From the NCBI GenBank assembly GCA_973895155.1, contig OZ316898.1, positions 19,468,001-19,532,000 of the forward strand: DNA of 64,000 nt, written 5' to 3'. The notes beneath the pieces are model-generated. The model saw only the letters and a list, made by a program, of their open reading frames with translations, was not told where the DNA came from and ran no database searches. This document shows, piece after piece, positions 59,194 through 64,000 of the stretch (its first letter is position 1; the number at the start of each line of letters is the position of its first letter). This DNA comes from Marsupella aquatica (Eukaryota; Marchantiophyta). The position numbers were made by a program, and so were the translations under genes.

Positions 59194-62137
59194 TCAAGGC
59201 TGTGAAAGAAAATTCCTAGTGTTTTTGTTGTGATTTCGCTGCAAAGCTTGATTCCACTCTTCCTCTGCAGTCCATGCAACTGGGTCGCGATTTTGCGGAT
59301 GGACATTCCTTTGAGCTTGTTGAAATGATGATGTTCTTTGAAATTCACGATCAATAGGATTGTTGGATGTATATGGATTAGTCACAGTCTGACCTCCATA
59401 CTCATTGAAGATTGTAACAACTTCTTCCCATGGTGCACGTGTGTTGTTCAAAGATGTACCTTGAACATTATTTGGTTGTTGAAAAATAGCTGATCGCTTC
59501 CCTCTGAATGATGTCCTTGTGCTAGTGTGTTGTTGAACAAAGTATGAGCTACTTGGGTCGACATTATTGTGGACGTTCAATGATGGATAAGCCCAAGATG
59601 CGTTTGGTTGGAAAGATGTTGCAAAATCTGAATACAACGATGCATGATCTTCATCTTCAATCTGCGACTTGTCAATTGTAGGATATATCTCGAAATCCAT
59701 TTCATTCTCCCAATCACCTGCATCACTTACATCTGTATCTGGTGGAAGACGAGTTAAGAAGTCACCCTCTTTATGTAATGATAATCCTTCCAAGGCTTCA
59801 TCCGCATCATCAATTGCATCAAAATCTTCAACATCTTCTTGACCAAGGGCGGCACACGTTGCATCACACCCTTCATTCTGAGTCTGCTCAGTGGATAATG
59901 GCCTGACACCGTCATTTGTTGCTCTTCTTTCCTCATAACGTTGATATATAAACGTATGAAGATTTCTTACTTTTGTAAGCCCTTTCTCCACTCTCATGTT
60001 TGTGAATACAAACACTAAATCCTTTGCTCGATCATTTGTCAATCTGTTGCGACTTGCAGAATGAATAAATCCATAAGAACTCCAGTTTCTTTCACACGCA
60101 GATGCGCACATTTTTTGGTGACAGATTTTTCTAGCCAAAACTCTTAAATCTAGATAATCAGCACCGTATGAATGCCACCACTCTCCTGGACTTACTTGAC
60201 CTATACTAGATTGGGCTCCTCTCATGGTTACTGTTGTGTTTGGTAATTTCTTTTGCGCATCAATTGCTTGCAATTGTATGGCAAAAATGAGTGCATTAAC
60301 CTCACGATCATGGTTGACCCCTTCCTTCACCTTGTGTTCGGCATATCGGGCAATGTACTCACTGAAACCTCGACATAGTTCTCCATCTCCAGCAACATCT
60401 AGGTCTTCATCAAAAACATTTGAGGATTGATATATGCTGCAGCTAGCATAAAATCGGTGGTAAGAGATTCTCTTCGATCCATGTACACTTTTAATATCCT
60501 TGGCTTCAAGAACTCTGTTACCAATGGACATTCCTCCATGCTTGCCTTCAAATCAGTAATCCCTCTTTTCAAACTCCAATACAACCAGGCTGACTGAGGT
60601 GAAGCACCATCAAATTCGCGAAGCATCTTCACCTATGGAAGAAAGAAGTTCACTGTAGCTTTCACATCAGCCCAAAATTTATCTTGTTGTATCCACCCTT
60701 TCAGTTCTTCTGCCTTGGCCCTTGTCATGTGCCCATTTAATTTTGCACACATAGGAAGTCTATCACGATAAGACTCCCATTTATCATCAATGACCATTTG
60801 TTGCAAAGCTTCTCTTAGCTCCAATGCTCTTTGCGCCATGAGAAAATTTGTTGCAAATCTTGTTGCATTTGGATTTAGTAGTTTTTGTAAGTCAATTTTC
60901 TCACAAATACTGCGGAGAGCTTTTGGGACGATGAAACTGCTTTTACTATCCATCTCAAGCGTTTAAAAATGTTTTTGAATGGATTCTGTCTACTCTCATC
61001 TAGCACTACATTCTTATGACCGCACATGTCTTCTAGCAACAAATTGAACACGTGGGCAGCACACCAACTCCAAGTGACATGTGGATATTTTTTCATGACT
61101 ATCTCACAACCTACTACACGATTTGTAGGCGCACCATCAGTTACAATTTGAACGATGTGATCTGGACCAATGTCATCGATATATTTCAGCCACATCTCTC
61201 CAAGATATTTTCCATCTTTCCTATCAGCTTGTGCCGCATTCCAACTATCCAAGAAAAAATCACCTTTAGAAGTCAACAACATGACGTTCATCAAAGGTTC
61301 CCTACGAATGTTTTCCCATCCATCTGATGAAACAGAATAACCAAAAGGTTTTGTTTCCTTCATGATTTTGGTGATGTCTTTTGTGAGATCTTCCTTGGCT
61401 TCCTCCAACAACTTCATTCGCAAATTCCGCATAATGGGAAGAGAATATCCATTTACAATACCTTTTGAAGTCTCATGTACTGCTTCTCGAAAGTAAGGAT
61501 TCTGTGAAACATTGAATGCAATACCACTTGTGTAGAAAGCTTTTGCCCAAAGCTTGTCCAAATACGCTCTATGTGGAATTTGATAAGCATCCATAATCGG
61601 GTTTGAAAGACTTCCTGCCCGAGCCATATGAGTCATATTTGACTCATTTTCCATTTGAAAATGGTTAGACTCTCGTGTGGATGCTTGTGAATGGGAAGTT
61701 CCAATCTCTGGCCTGCGACCCCTGACATCCCGCAAGATATGGGTTCCATCCCTTTGTTTGTAGTTGATGTTTGATGGAACTTTGATGACATTGTACATTC
61801 TGTTGATTTCATCCAACTCCACATGACCATACAGGCCTAGGCATAGTGGTGCATTCCCTTTGATGATGTTTCCCATCAAATGTGCTTTGGCTCGTGTTGC
61901 ATGAAAAGTAATATATGTTTTACAAAACTTGCATTTTCGATACATACGGTTTGCATCATTAGATGTTGAAGGCGCATCACACTGTTCGAAATATTTCCAC
62001 ACCGTAGAAAATTTTGCACCATGCTCTCGCGAATGATTTGCTCCATGCCTAGGGATAGTGGAACGATATCCAGATTCACCGGACTCATTGTCATCGGAAA
62101 AAATCATTGAAAAGAAAGATGTACATGCAGAATTCAA
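59194..62137 (-). pseudogene. hAT-superfamily transposase (BED finger, DUF659, hATC), decayed
   Basis: The minus-strand coding trace spans about 2.9 kb. Probable start is the ATG at 62,105-62,107, behind an acceptor at 62,141 (CTACAG). The N-terminus has a BED zinc finger (FSTVWKYFE, CKFC, HATRAKAHLMG). DUF659 follows with SSDGWEN and VTDGAPTN, which carry the two expected catalytic Asp residues of the RNase-H fold, and CAAH in the insertion domain. The dimerisation hATC region has WWHSYGADYLDLRVLARKIC and ERNWSSYGFIHS, holding the catalytic Glu. About 240 acidic, Ser/Gln/Asn-rich residues follow, an unusually long tail for the family. Breaks: a frame change near 60,880, an in-frame TAG at 60,633-60,635 (after NFFLP), and a frame change near 60,415. 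All core residues persist, so decay is recent. It would cut and paste the element, probably binding the subterminal motifs. Confidence 0.88.
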
Positions 62138-62376
62138 ATTCTGTAGTGTACCGTCAATAAAATGACAGTGTCATCTCCTCTCCAACGCACACTGAACATA
62201 CATAAATACAACAATACAAAATAAATATTTATTGTATACCAAACTTCATATAGCATATACAATGAACCCCAAGAATAATCACATTTCACAACATTTTGAG
62301 TTCCCTAAATTTTATCATAGTATTTTTGTTGTTTTTATGTTTGGTTGTAACAAGTATAAAAGAGTAGGACACTTTG

Positions 62377-62419
62377 ATGAATTACCACAATCTGAGTCGA
62401 GACTCCAAGATTACGCACC
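62377..62419 (-). repeat. subterminal motif R1
   Basis: The reverse complement reads GGTGCGTAATCTTGGAGTCT then CGACTCAGATTGTGGTAATT and C, the most diverged of the six copies. Confidence 0.7.
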
Positions 62420-62529
62420 ATCGTTTCCTGATCTCTCATACTTGCTTACATCCCTACTTCGTCCTAAGTTATAGAATATCTATAACTTAACAATCACTTC
62501 TTTATAAAGCAGAAATATTTTCAGGGAAA

Positions 62530-62600
62530 TCGTGACACACATGTGAAATATCACAGACTGAGCCAAAGCTCCAAGCCTACGCACATGGATTTCTCTATCC
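62530..62600 (-). repeat. subterminal motif R2
   Basis: The reverse complement contains ATGTGCGTAGGCTTGGAGCT then TTGGCTCAGTCTGTGATATT and TCACATGTGTGTCACGATTT. It matches L2 over about 70 bp including flanks. Confidence 0.85.
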
Positions 62601-62663
62601 TTTGAAATTTTTTTGCTTACTAAATAAATGACGTTAAGTTGTTAAGTTAATATATAGAACTCT

Positions 62664-62711
62664 TGTATGAAATATCCCGAGCCGAGCCAAGACTCCAGAC
62701 CCGCGCATACA
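62664..62711 (-). repeat. subterminal motif R3
   Basis: The reverse complement reads GTATGCGCGGGTCTGGAGTC then TTGGCTCGGCTCGGGATATT and TCATAC. It is the outermost right copy. Confidence 0.8.
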
Positions 62712-62864
62712 AAAATTCATATATATTACTCCATTACAATTCACTAAGGAAAAACATTTCATTGTAAGACTCTAAAATTGAGAAGTATTGCAAAACTTAC
62801 CCTTAGACCTTAGTAGCTTAGAGTTTCTCGTACTAAGTTGTGTGTACAATGATTGGGGGTCTCC

Positions 62865-62872
62865 CCTTTTAT
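62865..62872 (-). promoter_or_regulatory. right-end TATA box (ATAAAAGG on the minus strand)
   Basis: On the minus strand GGCCATAAAAGGGGAGAC lies just inside the GC-rich end, 65-72 bp before the GTAAGT donor. It mirrors GGGCATAAAAGGTGG of the left end. TTAGGGTTA-type motifs (minus-strand sense) lie further out at about 62,932-62,970, matching the TTAGGGTTT pair at the left end. Confidence 0.6.
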
Positions 62873-62984
62873 GGCCTCCCACAGACCTCTTTTTCCGTAG
62901 TTTTAGCCTTAACTTTTGGGTTGCACCCTTTTAACCCTAATTTTGGCCATCTCGCGGCCCCTAACCCTAATCCCGGCCGCAAAG

Positions 62985-63960
62985 TAAATTACCACCCGGC
63001 CCCTTCCCCCCGCCCCCGGCCTCCCTGCCCCCACCCCGGCCTTCCTCCTCTCCCCCTCCCCCCCGGCCTTCCTCCCCCCGGCCCGGTCTCCCTCCCCTCC
63101 CCACCCCCGGCTTCCCTCCCCTCTCCCCCCCGCCCCGGCCCCGGCCTTCCTCCTCTCCCACTGCCCCCCCCGCCCCGGCCTTCCTCCCCCCGGCCCGGCC
63201 TCCCTCCCCTCCCCACCCCCGGCTTCCCTCCTCTCCCCCTCCCCCCCGCCCCGGCCCGGCCTTCCTCCTCTCCCACTGCCCCCCCGCCCTGGCCTTCCTC
63301 CTCTCCCCCTCCTCCCCCCGCCCTGGCCTTCCTCCCCCGGCCCAGCCTCCCTCCCCTCCCCACCCCCGGCTTCCCTCCTCTCCCCCTCCCCCCGCCCCGG
63401 CCCGGCCTTCCTCCTCTCCCACTGCCCCCCCCGCCCCGGCCCGGCCTTCCTCCTCTCCCCCTCCTCCCCCCGCCCTGGCCTTCCTCCCCCCGGCCCGGCC
63501 TCCCTCCCCTCCCCAACCCCGCCTTCCCTCCTCTCCCCCTCCCTCCCCCGCCCCGGCCTTCCTCCTCTCCCCGGCCTTCCTCCCCCCGGCCCGGCCCGGC
63601 CTCCCTCCCCTCCCCACCCGGCTTCCCTCCCCTCTCGCCCCCGCCCCGGCCACCCACCCCGCGCCCCGGCCTCCCTGCCCCCGGCCTCCCTCCCCTCTCC
63701 TCCCCCCCGGCCCCGCCCCGCCCCCACCCAACCCCACCCCGCGCCCCAGCCTCCCTGCCCCCCGGCCACCCTCCCCTCTCCTCCCCCCCCGCCCCGGACC
63801 CGTTTCTCCCGTCCCTCCCCAACCCCCGGCCGGGCCGGGCTGGGGGGTTTTAGGACCTGGCCGGGAAGATTTTCGACCTGGGCGGGAGAGTGTGGTGCTC
63901 GGCCGGGAGGGGCCGGGAGAATTTGACACCGGGCCGGGGAATATCAAAGAATATTGGACA
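62985..63960 (+). repeat. right GC-rich terminal array (C-rich on +)
   Basis: About 800 bp of pyrimidine-rich words (CGGCTTCCCTCC, GGCCTTCCTCCTCTCCC, CCCCGCCCCGGCCCGG) in a higher-order tandem arrangement: GGCTTCCCTC or close variants at 63,109, 63,221, 63,368 and 63,521 give unit lengths of about 112-153 bp. At about 63,820 the strand bias flips to GGCCGGGA words. Long frames across it (337 codons + at 62,840-63,853; 341 codons - at 62,967-63,992) are Pro/Leu/Ser or Gly/Arg/Glu simple sequence. Confidence 0.85.
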
Positions 63961-64000
63961 AATAGAGGGTTTTTGGATGGACAAGTTGTCATTTGTCATG

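Larger units (their letters stand above)
62141..62800 (-). other. presumed leader intron of the transposase gene
   Basis: Read on the minus strand, a donor CTAAGG/GTAAGT (cut at 62,801/62,800) and an acceptor ending CTACAG at 62,141 enclose 660 bp that hold the three right-end subterminal motifs. The left end has the matching structure, a presumed 823-bp leader intron at 53,604-54,426 with three motifs. Confidence 0.5.
53008..64000. mobile_element. large symmetrical hAT-type element with kinase and RING-like cargo (right end at window edge)
   Basis: The unit is defined by mirrored ends. On each side, going inward: a GC-rich degenerate array, TTAGGG-type motifs, a TATA box (ATAAAAGG), a leader exon closed by a GTAAG donor, three copies of a motif of about 45 bp (inverted between ends), an acceptor and then an ORF. 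The 12-mer GACAAATGACAA lies at the left end (53,044-53,055) and inverted at the right end (63,987-63,998). Inside are a kinase-like gene and a coiled-coil/RING-like gene reading right, and a hAT transposase reading left, meeting at about 58.7-59.2 kb. The transposase domains place it in the hAT superfamily. Exact termini and target duplication cannot be set because the window stops here. The copy is decayed (stops, frameshifts, nested insertion), so it is probably not autonomous now. Confidence 0.75.

Noticed and set aside
53401-62970. Telomere or interstitial telomeric DNA (TTAGGGTTT/TAACCCTAA)
   Set aside because: Only two or three isolated motifs occur at each element end; they fit promoter telo-boxes better than telomeric arrays.
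62840-63992. Open frames of 337 codons (+) and 341 codons (-) across the right GC-rich end
   Set aside because: They are simple Pro/Leu/Ser or Gly/Arg/Glu translations of a stop-poor GC-rich repeat, open on both strands at once, with no domain.
53008-64000. Endogenous virus or giant-virus insert, because of kinase and RING genes together
   Set aside because: A hAT transposase and mirrored terminal structure explain the unit; no capsid, polymerase or other viral hallmark is present.
1-64000. tRNA, rRNA or organelle DNA
   Set aside because: I found no tRNA-like B-box/arm arrangement, rRNA words or organelle genes by eye; a covariance-model scan would be decisive.

Overview
This window looks like nuclear DNA of a land plant. 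Every recognisable gene has its closest remembered relatives in plants: an ALKBH9/10-type RNA demethylase, an HPR2-type hydroxypyruvate reductase, an STP-type sugar transporter fragment, a Shewanella-like protein phosphatase (SLP) exon, a plant GST-like fragment and a plant alpha/beta-hydrolase pair. Genes are sparse, introns are about 0.25-1 kb with GT-AG borders (one GC-AG), and most of the sequence is repeats and decayed mobile DNA. The style would fit a non-seed plant (bryophyte or lycophyte), but I cannot name the species.

Layout. 1-7.6 kb: AT-rich, gene-poor. 7.67-16.6 kb: a promoter minisatellite, a long leader and a seven-coding-exon ALKBH9/10-like gene (+). 18.3-19.5 kb: a complete two-exon HPR2-like gene (-). 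19.9-25.3 kb: tandem repeats around a 3'-truncated sugar-transporter gene (-). 25.7-37.6 kb: a segment bracketed by CATTG-rich DNA on the left and CAATG-rich DNA on the right (inverted relative to each other), holding fragments of unrelated host genes (GST-like, ankyrin-like, SLP phosphatase, others unrecognised), which looks like a gene-capturing mobile element or a graveyard. 39.6-45.5 kb: two divergent paralogues of one alpha/beta-hydrolase. One is broken by a single nonsense codon but keeps the nucleophile serine; the other is intact but has alanine at that position. 45.5-53 kb: minisatellites and a foldback element, no clear gene.

53.0-64.0 kb, running to the window edge: the most interesting object, a roughly 11-kb symmetrical element. 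Its ends are GC-rich degenerate repeats. Inside each end, in mirrored order, lie TTAGGG-type motifs, a TATA box, a leader exon with a GTAAG donor, and three copies of a motif of about 45 bp that recur in inverted orientation at the other end. Two converging gene sets follow. From the left come a protein-kinase-like gene and a coiled-coil/RING-like gene; from the right comes a BED/DUF659/hATC-type hAT transposase. This copy is decayed: a 475-bp inverted-repeat insertion with an 8-bp direct repeat and an in-frame stop break the kinase, and frameshifts plus a stop break the transposase. A hAT element carrying its own kinase and RING-like protein, each end with a mirrored promoter, is a combination I do not know from described elements.
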